Of a stretch of 64,000 nt of DNA, positions 1-10,881 are shown piece by piece. The stretch comes from Seriola aureovittata (lineage: Eukaryota > Chordata > Actinopteri > Carangiformes > Carangidae), in NCBI RefSeq assembly GCF_021018895.1, contig NC_079378.1, positions 12,902,501 to 12,966,500 of the forward strand. The letters are read 5' to 3'. Positions within the stretch are counted from its first letter, which is position 1, and every line of letters begins with the position of its first letter. The notes under the pieces are model-generated. The model saw only the letters and a list, made by a program, of their open reading frames with translations. It was not told the origin of the DNA and made no database searches. The translations under genes were made by a program, and so were the position numbers.

Positions 1-150
1 ATTGGGTCATACTCTTAATAGTATATAAAGTTATCAGCGGTGGAGAGTAATCAACATTATCTCAAATACTTCACTAAAGTATAATTTTGAGGTACTTATT
101 TACTCAAGTTCTTTTTGTTTTATGCTTTTCTCACTTTACTATATTAATGG
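1..150. repeat. relic of a percomorph interspersed repeat
   Basis: The stretch with AATTTTGAGGTACTTAT and ACTCAAGTTCTTT resembles a very common spiny-rayed-fish repeat built around TTTACTCAAGTACTGTACTT. It is degenerate and truncated by the window edge. Recognition is from memory of the family, with no internal second copy to compare. Confidence 0.35.
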
Positions 151-271
151 CTGTGTAGTTAATTTGCAGAATTTATTCACAAAACATGATTAATCTATAA
201 AATATATGAGCTCTACCTCAACCAGCTGTAAGATTAAAATGTTGTATGTAATGTAATATGATATGTAACTA

Positions 272-486
272 CACTGTTGCCCATAAAGTTGGAATAAAAT
301 ATATTTTTTTACCTCTTTCCATGAAATGATTGTGACAATGTGATTTATTCTTGACAGATAAAGTGTATATCTTCTCAAAACTTTAGTAGTCAATCTCTTC
401 CAAAGTGATTACTGATGCATTTAAATAGGAATAAACAGAGGATTGTGTCTGAAAACAAAATGATTCCAACTTTATGGGCAACAGTG
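272..486. mobile_element. Tc1/mariner-like MITE with perfect 24 bp terminal inverted repeats
   Basis: The left end, CACTGTTGCCCATAAAGTTG (continuing to 295), is perfectly inverted at 463-486. The element is 215 bp and is flanked by TA at 270-271 and 487-488, the target duplication of Tc1/mariner transposases. It has no coding capacity of its own, so it is a non-autonomous copy. The identical arms suggest fairly recent insertion. Confidence 0.85.
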
Positions 487-774
487 TATTTATAAGAACA
501 TAGCATGTTCCTTTAAAGAAAGGTCATGTGTTGGTCGATCACATAAACCCAGTAAGCTTTAGCAGCTAGAAAGCAGTCTTTGGAGATTTGCTATGGTTTA
601 ACATAATGTGCTGAATTAATTAGAACTTTATAGCTCTCAATTTGGGCCCAAACAGTATTGTTACTGTAGGGTGCAATTAAACAAACAGCACTTATCCAGA
701 GGTGAACTGTTAGCTGTCAAAGTTATGACCAAGGAGGAACAGAGACGCCGACTGAGAGTGAAAAAAAAAACAAC

Positions 775-776
<2 letters not shown>

Positions 777-850
<74 letters not shown>
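777..850. repeat. (CA)37 microsatellite
   Basis: An uninterrupted CA dinucleotide tract of 74 bp, preceded by an A10 run and CAACAA. Apparent open frames across it (His/Thr or Val/Cys runs) are artefacts. The rest of 489-1650 shows no gene or repeat that I can name. Confidence 0.98.
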
Positions 851-853
<3 letters not shown>

Positions 854-1659
854 CACAAAAGCCTTACACCTCTGTTATCCTTGAGGCCAAAAACACGAGA
901 ATACAGCACAAAGCTATTTCTCGGCTAACAATGCTGCTGTGTACCAAAATAGGTCTATGGAGACGTTTTTTACAGCAGAAATTTTAAGAAGCCCTGAAAC
1001 AACGGCAGCTTGGCCTTTAGGGAGCTGCATGCATTAAACACATTTTTGATGCATTGCTGGTAGGGAACGTAAAGCTCATTTGCACACTTACATTTTCTGT
1101 TGTTTCTTGATTTTTCTTTTTATTTCATTTTTTTTTTGTGTGTGTGTGTGGGTTTTGTTTTGTTTTGCTTCGTTTTGTATGCAGAACGAGTCACTCCAAG
1201 GCGTTTTCACTGCAGAGTAAACTGGGCAGAAACTCCCATTCATCAAACAGGTATGTGTGTGTTGTCTTTGCACACGGGAGGGATGCAAAGAAAAAAAAAG
1301 GCCAGTGAGTTTTTTTTTAGCAGTGTTTGGGCTTCCCTCCAAGCCTTCATACCATCCCTGGGCCGTCCTATCTCCCACATAGAGGCCCGGGGCGGCAGGG
1401 GGATGGCAGAATCCCTGCAGGATTAACACAAAGTCCTCTAATGGAGCCCGAGGTGGAGAGACCCTACACACAGCAACAAAATTTAAAGATCACCACTTAA
1501 GCGTCAGGTACTTAGGTTAGATACTCAGCTAGTCTGGCTCCTGGTGTTCAGCAGCACAGTCAGTGTTTGTGTATTCTGAAGGCTAAATGGTGATTGTTAA
1601 AAATGGAAATTGGCATTAAGAGCTGGCAAGTAGGTGTCACAGGCTGCTACACTGCTGCT

Positions 1660-2290
1660 GAGTTGATTTACTTTTCAGCAATTATTTAATTCTGTGTCTG
1701 TGCACAATATAAATCAGGAGTGTGCCTCTGCTCATTTCTAATTAACCCTAATCCCAGATTAATAATGAATTCATCCACTCCTGCGCCTGATTTTTAACCG
1801 TTAAAGGAACCAGTGCTTCAGTTTATTTTCTAAGTCAAACACAGAGTCAGCACCTCTTTCTGCTCGTGACCTATTCATATCTAAATTCTTGCATGTCATA
1901 AATTCCAAAGCACTCATCGACCAACTTCCTAAAACCACATCACTGCTGGCAAACTATGAGGAAATGGTCATCTGCCGCTGTTTGAACAGGGATTCATAGA
2001 AACAGAGAGGACAAAGAGGTAATGCGAGATAGGCCACGTAGACCAAATCCTCCTAGATTCATTCACCCAAACTATCTCCAAGTCATTGGACATTAACAAG
2101 GATCTAATGGGCTAATTGCCATTAGTAATGGTTGTTATCAGTGCAGCTTAGGCGGCCTATCGCCCAGTGTGAAGTTTGCGTGTGTGTGTGTGTGTGAGGG
2201 TCCTCGCCCTGAGGAGAGGCTCTTGGGTAATCCTGTGTTGACCAGAGGGCTTCGTGGTCCATTACAGGTCAGGGCTCTAGACGGAGGGTA
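1660..2290. promoter_or_regulatory. candidate conserved non-coding block with homeodomain-type sites
   Basis: A high-complexity stretch lacking simple repeats except a short (TG)n at 2179-2196. It contains TAATTA near 1740, the bicoid/PITX-type TAATCC at 1749-1754 and again near 2228, and a cluster GCTAATTGCCATTAGTAATG at 2111-2130. Such clusters are common in developmental enhancers, but AT-rich DNA gives them by chance too. The call rests on texture and motifs; conservation was not tested. Confidence 0.3.
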
Positions 2291-3399
2291 AACAAATTCC
2301 TAACTAACGAGGGATGAGGAGGGAGGCGTCCAGCCTTCACACCATCCTCCCCCTCCTCCTCTCTCTGAAGGAACAACCTCACTTGTGTCATAGAGGCAAA
2401 TCCAGATGTTAAAAATGATTACAGTTGCTGCTGAGTTTTGCCTTAAGCCTCTGTTTTTTTTTTCTTTTATTGCATCTGTTTGTGAACAACTGCTACACTT
2501 ACAGTACATAATAATCTTATTAGCAGCCGATTTAGCATCAAACATGCAGAAATATGGAGAAAATGAAACAATTTTGTAATTAATTTTTTTGGATGATGAT
2601 ACAGTACACTGTAGGTGTTTATTAGGTTGGTTCTTGTTGTCACTGACTTTTCCATCTGTGCTATTTGTCCTTGACATCTTTGTAGTTGTGTGTGAGTTAG
2701 CGTCAAATAAATAAAACAAACTAAATACAAGCTTGTTTCTGAGGCATAGCAGAGGTATAATCCAATTTGATTACAGACTGAATAACAATATAAAGATGAA
2801 CAGTATTTTGATAGCACCCAATATAACAACACTCGTACTTGGTTATGGGACATTGTAATGGCTGCTCTTTCTCACGTGGCTCTGCCCTCATGCACAGACC
2901 TGTACGAGCTGACTGTGCTGTTTCAGGCCACATTTCCACGGGATCACAGAACACATTTAACTGTTTGTGGAGCAAATGCCACCTGAAGGATCTCAACAGA
3001 GGGAATGAAGCTCACAGAATGTGGTGTCTGTCTCTGAGACATTTAGATCCGTGCAACGAGTTAAAACTCTGATCTGTTTGTTTCCTACAAACCGAGCGAC
3101 CATTTTAACTTGTTTAGAGATCAGTCAAGTTGTAGACGCACATTTACACGAAACTGTAATTTTTTTTAGGTACTTTCCAGTTATTGTCTGAACACTGCGG
3201 TTGTCCCATGATGCAATCCTCATCTCAAACAAAGCATAAAAAGGATTTGCAAAACACACAGATAAGTCAGTTTGGCAAGATGTTTGAAAGTCCTCATTTA
3301 CCCAGAAACCTCTGCTCAGGTTTGGACACGATAGTTTCATTGTAAGCTGGCCAACAAATATCAGCTCCTCTTTTGTTTTGACCTTCACAGGAGGTCTGC

Positions 3400-3560
3400 A
3401 GCTAACAATTATTTTTATTATCGATTCATCTGCAGAGTTTGTTCTCAATTAATTGACTAATCATTTGATCTGTGGCGACGTCTTGAACGACCTTGTTTTG
3501 TCAGACTAGCAGAACAAAACCCAAAGACACACAAAATAATCACTTATACTTGTTGATTTA
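3400..3560 (-). repeat. dispersed repeat family A, copy 1 (degenerate)
   Basis: GCAGCTAACAATTATTTTTA followed by TTATCGATTCATCTGCAGA matches the ends of the full copy at 41168-41556. That family has termini with TTGCAGC and an AATCGATTA-rich subterminal region, and it is widespread in percomorph genomes. This copy is broken and short. Confidence 0.5.
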
Positions 3561-3711
3561 CTGTTGATTAATCAATCGATGGAGTTTTTGTCTCAGTGCT
3601 GTTACTGTCATATTCTTATTTAGTCAATGTCCTCACCAACATTAATGTTGATTCTGCATCTGTTTTCATCAAACTATCACGTGATTAAAAAGAGTTCCAA
3701 ACAGACAATAC

Positions 3712-3714
<3 letters not shown>

Positions 3715-3764
<50 letters not shown>
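3715..3764. repeat. (AT)25 microsatellite
   Basis: A pure alternating AT tract of about 50 bp, able to extrude as a cruciform when supercoiled. Confidence 0.97.
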
Positions 3765-3766
<2 letters not shown>

Positions 3767-4309
3767 TTTAAATCAAATCATATTCTTTATCTTTACGTCA
3801 CAAATCAATGAAATCTGTCAGCAACTGATTTTTTCCTGAAACCTTTTTAGCATGAATTGAAAATACTTTTAAGCCTGCTCTGCACACTAGCTGACACTTC
3901 CTCTCGTCCGACGCTCCACGCCTGGTTTACACAAGCAGCCGCTGACAGTCAATGGCTTCCTCCATGTTAACATGCAGATCAGATAAGGACAACATTCCCA
4001 CCCTCACTAAGACTCTGGAAAACAGTAACTCACAAACCCATCCCCTCAGACAGCAACAGCGGTGGGAGGCCGCTGCGTTACACAACCTCTCTTAAACACA
4101 TGATGTTTCATCACAACATGAGTCTGTAAGCGGAGAGGTGGCGCTGGCTGTGCGGGGAACAAGATTTTAATTGACTCCAAGTTGTTGTTTTTTTTTTTTT
4201 TTACAAACAAATTTGAGGTGTAATTGTAAATAATTCCAACTGACGAAAACACTGTATTTGTATATCCGTCCAAAGTAAAAGCTGGTTTTGTATTTTGGGC
4301 ACACATTTA

Positions 4310-4560
4310 TTTCTTTATTTAGTTAGATCTCCATTAGCCACGCTGGGGTCCCTTTAAATCCATAAACAATACTGCAATGACAATGAGTCTCACAATATGC
4401 AACACAACTGCACCGCACAACAACCAACACAAAACCAAATGCATATAATACATAAAAGAAAAAAAAAAATACACGGCATGAAATAGCTCCTGTATCCATT
4501 GCAATTTCAGAAAACTTAAGAAACAGAAAGTTCTTCTAAACAAGAAAGTCATAACACATT
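4310..4560. repeat. possible LINE 3'-end relic
   Basis: ATTTAGTTAGATCTCCATTAGC and CTGGGGTCCCTTTAAATCC resemble the 3' untranslated end of a fish non-LTR retrotransposon. No reverse transcriptase reading frame is visible and the boundaries are unclear. Confidence 0.3.
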
Positions 4561-5410
4561 GACCTCAGTGACCTCGGTGACCCTCGTACTGAAAGTGACT
4601 CCTGACTGAGACTGAGCATTTTCCTTATTTTGATATCACAGAGGTGGCTGTTTGCCATTCATAAGCTTGCGTGTGTAGTTCACTGATGTAACGTTACATG
4701 TTTTTTTTAGGTCCAAAATTCTCAGTTACCTTGTGCTGCTGTTTGCTGCCGGTGAGCCTCCTGCAGCTTTTATTATGTCTGAATCTGCTGTAGACGCTGT
4801 GCTTGTTGCTAACAATTAAAATCCAGGGCTCGACGTACTGGAACAAATCACATTTAAACCGTATGTAAATTACCTCATTTCTCTACAGTATTCTGTATAT
4901 TAAGTCAAAAATGACTAACAGTTTTTGGATGTAAAAATATCCCATTTCTCATCAGGCAGATCTGACGAAACATTTGCTCAGGCTTTACTGTTTACAAAAA
5001 CATGAACTACCAGTGAAAATAATTATCTTGTTAATTAGCTAATTAGATTCAGCATTCTGCGTTACACTGGAGTGTGTAAATATCTCAACAACTATTGGGC
5101 TGCCTTGAAATTTGAATATATGTAGGTATATATTGAATTCTAGTAGTCAACATCTGTAAAACTATAGTGACATTCATGTTATTAAGTTCCTGCTGATAAA
5201 CTAAATGCTTAAAACTTAAAATTGAAAAAAAAAATATCATCATCAAAACGTCTCTCTTGTCTAAAAGCATCAACATTGGCCTTGAAGAACACTATTATCT
5301 GTGTGAGTGTAAGTTTGCAGCCGCTAGCTTGAAAAGACATGAGGAGACATAAGTCCCAATGATGTTATCTCTTAGACAGTGAAGGGATTCTCTCACAGAC
5401 CATTAAGCAC

Positions 5411-5440
5411 ACAGATCAGATCAGATCAGATCAGATCAGA
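5411..5440. repeat. (AGATC)6 short tandem repeat
   Basis: Six pentanucleotide units of ACAGATCAGATCAGATC type. Each carries a GATC site. Confidence 0.9.
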
Positions 5441-5667
5441 GCTTTAAGTCTGACGCTGTAGCCTCAGGGCTGTGAGTGCTCATTAAAAATACTTTATAAT
5501 TTTTTTTTTTTTATACTATTACACAGTGTCAACACACACACTTCCCCACACACACATTACAACATCTCTTCTGTCACTCCAGAATAATGACGCATAACTC
5601 CAGCTCCTGTGTTTAAGTTTTCAGACGCTGCTGCAGCAGCCGGACGCCCTAGAGCGGTGTGTGTCGT

Positions 5668-5688
5668 CCCCCCCCCCCCCCCCCCCCC
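5668..5688. repeat. C21 homopolymer
   Basis: Twenty-one consecutive cytosines (poly-G on the other strand). Such tracts are rare, prone to slippage and able to form G-quadruplex or i-motif DNA. The exact length may be a sequencing estimate. Confidence 0.95.
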
Positions 5689-8600
5689 ACGCCACACATG
5701 TCATACTAACATGTCACCCATGTCAGGTTCATTTTAACACCTTGGGGAGGATATGGGCGGAAAAGCAGCAGTCCAGCTGACAGACAGCCTCCTCTGACCC
5801 GACTCTCACCGCTAACCTTCCTGTAAAGGCCGTGATGCACAGGCAAAATATTGAGACAACGTGAACACTGCCCTCAGAGAGATTTGTTAACACGGTGTGT
5901 GCACAGTAGCTGTAGGCGGTGATGTTAGGGGTATTACGAAAAGCATGTCAACTAATTGACTTCTTTATTTAGGGTCAAACAGCCATCACTCTTAAAATAT
6001 AATCAACTCTTTTCGGAAATGTGCGAAGTTTGGATCAGTCGGGAGGAGGAAGACTTGTTGACTTTGAACTCGTTTTTTTGACTGTTAATAAATTGTGTAA
6101 TAACATATAGGTTGGTAAATTACCTGCCAGGTTGAGAGGAAATCGATCAACAATCGTTTTAAGTAATTCAGGCAAAAGTGATGCTGGTTTGAGTTTTGAT
6201 TTGTTGCTGTATTTTAACACCTTTGGGTTTTGGACTCTTAACATCAATCTGAAAAAGGCATTTATTTCCCTAAGTTTTGAGGGAGGTGTAATAGCTGTCA
6301 TTTGCTCGTCTTAAGGAGGCGGTCAAGGTTGCTGGTGCGAGTACAAAGTGCAGGACTTAGTCTACGTGGAGTTGGGTTAATGCAAAAAAAGCACCTGTGG
6401 TTTCAGTTTAATGCTCATGAAGTAAACACATCTTGTCTCACCCTTTACCTGGATCTTCGCCCAACCTTAACTGAGGATTTTTGAGTGGCTAAACATAAAC
6501 CATAACAAAGATAAATCATTCTATTTTTTTTGGATATTGTATTGTAAGATTTTGTGGCATTACACTGGATGACGTTCAAGTCATTAACATGCAGCGACAC
6601 AAACTTCCTACTGGCAGTGCGGCGTGTTGCCATTTTTAGCAGGTTGCGGAGTGCAGCTGAGCCGGGTTTAGCCTCCGTTTAGCCTCTCAGCAGGAAGACT
6701 GTGGGATTGTTGGTTTAGAAAATGCAGGGTTTGTTGTATCCTTCATGACAAGCAAACACACACAACTTCATCACCGTCCAAACACGAGAGCAGGTTCCAC
6801 ACTCGGCTGTGATGAGAGAAAACATCATCATCATGTGCCAACAGGAAGACAGACCAGCACTCACACACACACATGTGCTTATTTTTGCCCTTACGCCATC
6901 AGAAATGAGCAAAGATCTTCATATGATGAACCTCCAAATGGAAACATTAAGATTAATGATTAAAGACCTCCTTCCTTGACATGTAGGTCATTAAATTGAT
7001 CAATAACCAGCATATGTAACCTCTGCCAGTGAGTCAATAATGATCGCCACGGATTCCCTCGGTGAATTGACAGCCGAGGTGTTTGTTGTGATGATTTTCT
7101 CTCTGATAAGCACATTGCTGCCGAAGTTCCTGTCGTAACACAACGCCAGGAGGTAACCATTCACCAAGAGTCAACAATACCCAAGACCCCTCGACAAACA
7201 CAACACGCGCACACACACACAGGTATGCCTATAAAACTACACGCTGGAATGTCCTCAGAGAGACACAGAGCAGGTGAATGCAGGTCGATCCTGAGTGAGG
7301 GACGAATGAAGGGGAAAGAAATGGAGGACATTTTTAAACATTTTGAGTCTCCAACAGCATTTAATAATGATTTAACTGTCTGTCTAGCCTCCATTTTGGG
7401 TTATTATTCAAGACTCGATAAAAAGGTTTATTCCCCGTGATTAATGGCTTTTTCAATGATTAGAAAAAATTTATTTACGCCTGATAGATGATAATAAACC
7501 ATTTAAAAAAAAAAAAGCATTTTATGGTTTCCACATTGTGAAAATCTCTTTGGTCTTGAAGGAAAAAGCTTTGCAAAGTTTTCTTGATTAAAAGCTGGTT
7601 TTATAACTTCAGGTTTGGTGACGTACTATATATTACATAAGTTGTTAATGACTTACTAACATTAATAAGAATAGAAATGTAGCTAATCTGCCACAAGAGT
7701 AAATAAGTGTTGTACACCACATAACTATGACCAGATTGCGTGTTCTGTTAATATAATGAGGATATGTTGTTAATTTATGTATTTGGCAAGCTGTAATATG
7801 TTGATACTGAATGTATTGGAGTGACTACAGGATTATTACACTTTTTATGGTTATGTGTCGGCACTCGCAGCACTGCAGGTGGTCATTGTTTTGAAAAGGT
7901 CATCGTCTGGTTTAATACAGTAAAAGTTCACAGTGACTTCAGACACAACATGTTTATTTACATTAAACCAAAAACGATCATGATCTTTTCATAACCTTAA
8001 CCACAGTGCTTTTTTTTTTTTTTGCCTAAACCTGAGCACAAAACTTTGCCTAAACCTAAACCTAGACTTAACCACAGACATGACTCTGGATGCAAACTCC
8101 AGTCTCTGGTGTTGCAGTCATGTGCTCTGTGTGTCCACCTTCTCCTCCAGCCACTTCCTGGTGACTCTGCATTCATTAGTAAATGTAAAGCTTCATTCAT
8201 TCATTCATTCAGAAAATGCAGCTACTGCAAAATGTATTTGTTGTTGCAGTTCAGTTGTATATAAACACACGAGCGTGGATCATAAGAGGAACCTTTATGA
8301 TGAATTCAAGAGTCATTCAATACCAAGCTGAAAAGCAGTATTTCACTGCCCTCTGTGGCTGTGTTATATTGCACCTCTGCCTGTCTCACCTGTAACCACA
8401 CCCAGAAGTGATGTCACAGTGTACTGACACACCCTGGAATACACTTCTACATCACTGCAGCAAGGTGAGAAGTTACACAACTGGAGGTCAACAAAAACAA
8501 GATTATCAGCTGCTGATGAATTGCTCTTTAAAGCGTAAGATTAGGATAAATACCACAGGTATCACAACCTGGCACCCCACAAGTTGCTGTCATGAAGCCG

Positions 8601-8817
8601 ATTTAGGATCTAGTAAGAAGAGACTAGATGAAGGTTTCAAAAAAAAAAATCCTTCAATATTACTATACAGCAGTGAGGTGGTACAGATTATTGTTTTGTA
8701 TCTACTGTAGATTAATCAGTGATTATCTGGGACAATGAAACTACATGCATGCTGCTGTTTTACAATGTGCAGTGGAGGTGGACGAACAATATTCATCACC
8801 TTCACTGTCAAATGAGC

Positions 8818-8843
8818 ACTCTCTCTCTCTCTCTCTCTCTCTC
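8818..8843. repeat. (CT)n microsatellite
   Basis: About 26 bp of CT dinucleotides. A homopurine/homopyrimidine tract of the same type as the longer tract at 9303-9374. Confidence 0.95.
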
Positions 8844-9151
8844 ACAAACAAGTCAGTGGTGTCACGCACTCTGTTTGCCCATCTAATGCCACAGCAAACA
8901 CTGCGAGAGTGAGGACAAAGCCCTCACCACCTCCACACGGCACATTCAGTCCGGTTAAAACGTCAGTAAGGCCCTTGTTCACCAAAACGCATCACAGCTC
9001 AGCAGATTCCGTCACTGCATTTCATCGTCGTGGCAGAAAATGAGCCCCCGGTCTTCAGTTTCTCTCCACAGATGCCATGTGTTGTTAATAAGAAGTTAAT
9101 ACACGCTCAGATGAATACATCTGCAGATGGATTCCCCGGATTCTTTCCTCC

Positions 9152-9153
<2 letters not shown>

Positions 9154-9214
<61 letters not shown>

Positions 9215-9234
9215 ATGTGTGCGTGTGTGCGTGC
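9154..9234. repeat. (TG)n microsatellite with CATG/CGTG interruptions
   Basis: About 60 bp of pure TG followed by TGCATGTGTGCGTGTGTGC. The whole tract alternates purine and pyrimidine, the sequence type most prone to Z-DNA. Confidence 0.98.
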
Positions 9235-9301
9235 TTACAAAGTGTTAGTGATTCTTCTTGTGTAATCAAATGGTGAAGTTACAGCAGTATGTGTTTAAAG
9301 C

Positions 9302-9302
<1 letters not shown>

Positions 9303-9377
<75 letters not shown>

Positions 9378-9395
9378 CCTCTCTCTCTGTCTCTG
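9303..9395. repeat. (CT)36 microsatellite
   Basis: A pure CT tract of 72 bp to 9374, then imperfect CT to about 9395. It is a polypyrimidine tract able to form triplex (H-DNA), and lies 70 bp from the Z-DNA-prone TG tract at 9154-9234. Confidence 0.97.
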
Positions 9396-9399
9396 TGGG

Positions 9400-9680
9400 T
9401 CCGTCAGGGGCCGAGAGGGATGAAACAAATCTCATAAATACTATCATTGAGGAAGGGAATGTACCTTAACAAGGTAACTCTAGTGGCCGCCTCAGTCCGG
9501 CCAATGTGGACCAGCTGTGCAGACTAATCCGTTACCTTACAGGGGATTTGGGGCGACCATGTCAAGTTTAATTGAGCATTAATTACAAACAGTGCAATTT
9601 CTCAATGGGATGGGTCTGGTGCGTGATTAGGGGGGGACCCTGATTTGGATTCACTGAGTCCGAGGCTCCAGTAGTTTTCT
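9400..9680. promoter_or_regulatory. candidate conserved non-coding block
   Basis: A high-complexity, moderately GC block directly after the (CT)n. It includes CTAGTGGCCGCCTCAGTCCG, GTCAAGTTTAATTGAGCATT and AATTACAAACAGTGCAATTT. TTAATTGAGCATTAATTAC supplies two homeodomain-type cores. There is no open frame with coding character. Texture suggests constraint, but no alignment was possible. Confidence 0.35.
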
Positions 9681-10574
9681 CTCTATTTCGTCCCTCACGC
9701 TCTTTCTTCCTGTTGGTCTTTCACTGATCTCTGGTTACACTAGGTATGATTAAGTCTCATTATTTTGAGTTTTTCGTTTTCAAAGAAAGATCTGGAAATG
9801 TGTAATAACTTTGCACACACCAAGACACAGTGACCTTTGACCATCACTGACTGCAAACCCCGCACCACACAATGTAGCTTCGCAGTTTTCATTTTGCAAG
9901 AGAAAGATTGTATAAGCAACATCAAAATAACTGTTTCCACCATTTGTTACTCTGCTTTGCAAATTAAGCTTGAAATGTTAGCTGTAAATTCACACCATCA
10001 ATTCAGGTTTGTCACTTTTGAGTGTCCCCTGGAAACGCTTCCGTTGTGTTGTGTGTATTTGCAGCGCGTTTATGTATTTGCACGTGTTTTCATAAGTTGC
10101 AGTGCATTGAGCTCTCAGGGCCACCGCACTTTGAGGAGAAAAGCTAGGGTTATGGTAACATTATTTTAAAAAAATTATAATTTATAAAATTTATTTCATG
10201 TTGTGACATTTGATGTTTGAAGATTTTTTTTATCATTTTTATACGCTTACTGTGTTTATCTGTCCCAATTTATGTCTTATCTTTATTCAAAAACTGAGGT
10301 TCAAGGTCATTTTATATTCAGTCCAGTATTCAGCATTCACCTGTGGTCTGGGTTGTGTTCTGACAGCACTGTGTGTATCAGGTATCTGCTCAATAATACA
10401 TATAGCAAGCTTCAGAGCACCGCAGCACACACACACACACGGATATAGTCAGACTGAGCTTCATTCAGCTCTTATCAGCCTGTCCTTCTCAGCTGAAGTG
10501 TTTGTTTCAAATACAGCACTTGACCCAGACCTCCGCTGTATGTTGTGTATTTGAGTGTGTGGCTGTCTATTTCC

Positions 10575-10577
<3 letters not shown>

Positions 10578-10607
<30 letters not shown>
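10578..10607. repeat. (TG)15 microsatellite
   Basis: A pure TG tract of 30 bp, the first of three within 300 bp. Confidence 0.98.
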
Positions 10608-10608
<1 letters not shown>

Positions 10609-10716
10609 CTGTGCTGCTGAGCCTTCAGCAGAAGGGGTATGTGTATTGTATATAGTGTGTGTCCATGCCTTTGTGCATATTTTAAACATTTCCTAGTAAT
10701 TATATGTGTACATACA

Positions 10717-10719
<3 letters not shown>

Positions 10720-10775
<56 letters not shown>
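10720..10775. repeat. (TG)28 microsatellite
   Basis: A pure TG tract of about 56 bp ending in GGGG, the second of three. Confidence 0.98.
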
Positions 10776-10777
<2 letters not shown>

Positions 10778-10839
10778 GTGAGCGCCAGGGCCACTTGACA
10801 GAAACTGTTTAAACTTTAGTTGCTCATAAACAGAGGAAG

Positions 10840-10840
<1 letters not shown>

Positions 10841-10880
<40 letters not shown>
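10841..10880. repeat. (TG)20 microsatellite
   Basis: A pure TG tract of 40 bp, the third of three. All three have TG on the plus strand. Confidence 0.98.

Positions 10881-10881
<1 letters not shown>

Larger units (their letters stand above)
2300..8810. other. intergenic stretch with simple repeats and relics, no gene seen
   Basis: AT-rich DNA with many short A/T runs. The items I can name are listed separately: the dispersed-family copy near 3400-3560, the (AT)n at 3715-3764, a LINE-like relic near 4310-4560, a fragment near 5085-5150, the (AGATC)n at 5411-5440 and the poly-C at 5668-5688. An (ATTC)n runs near 8190-8212. Open frames here are short and resemble no protein I know. Confidence 0.6.

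Noticed and set aside
661..928. Overlapping open frames on both strands with His/Thr and Cys/Val runs
   Set aside because: They are produced by the (CA)37 microsatellite, which has no stops in any frame. Flanks have no coding character. The same applies to frames at 9030-9248, 10700-10930, 16503-16989, 19031-19331, 22208-22722, 23543-24021, 36383-36694 and 57503-57751.
6035..6301. 88-codon minus-strand frame of plausible composition
   Set aside because: No family is recognised, and there is no splice or promoter support. Treated as chance.
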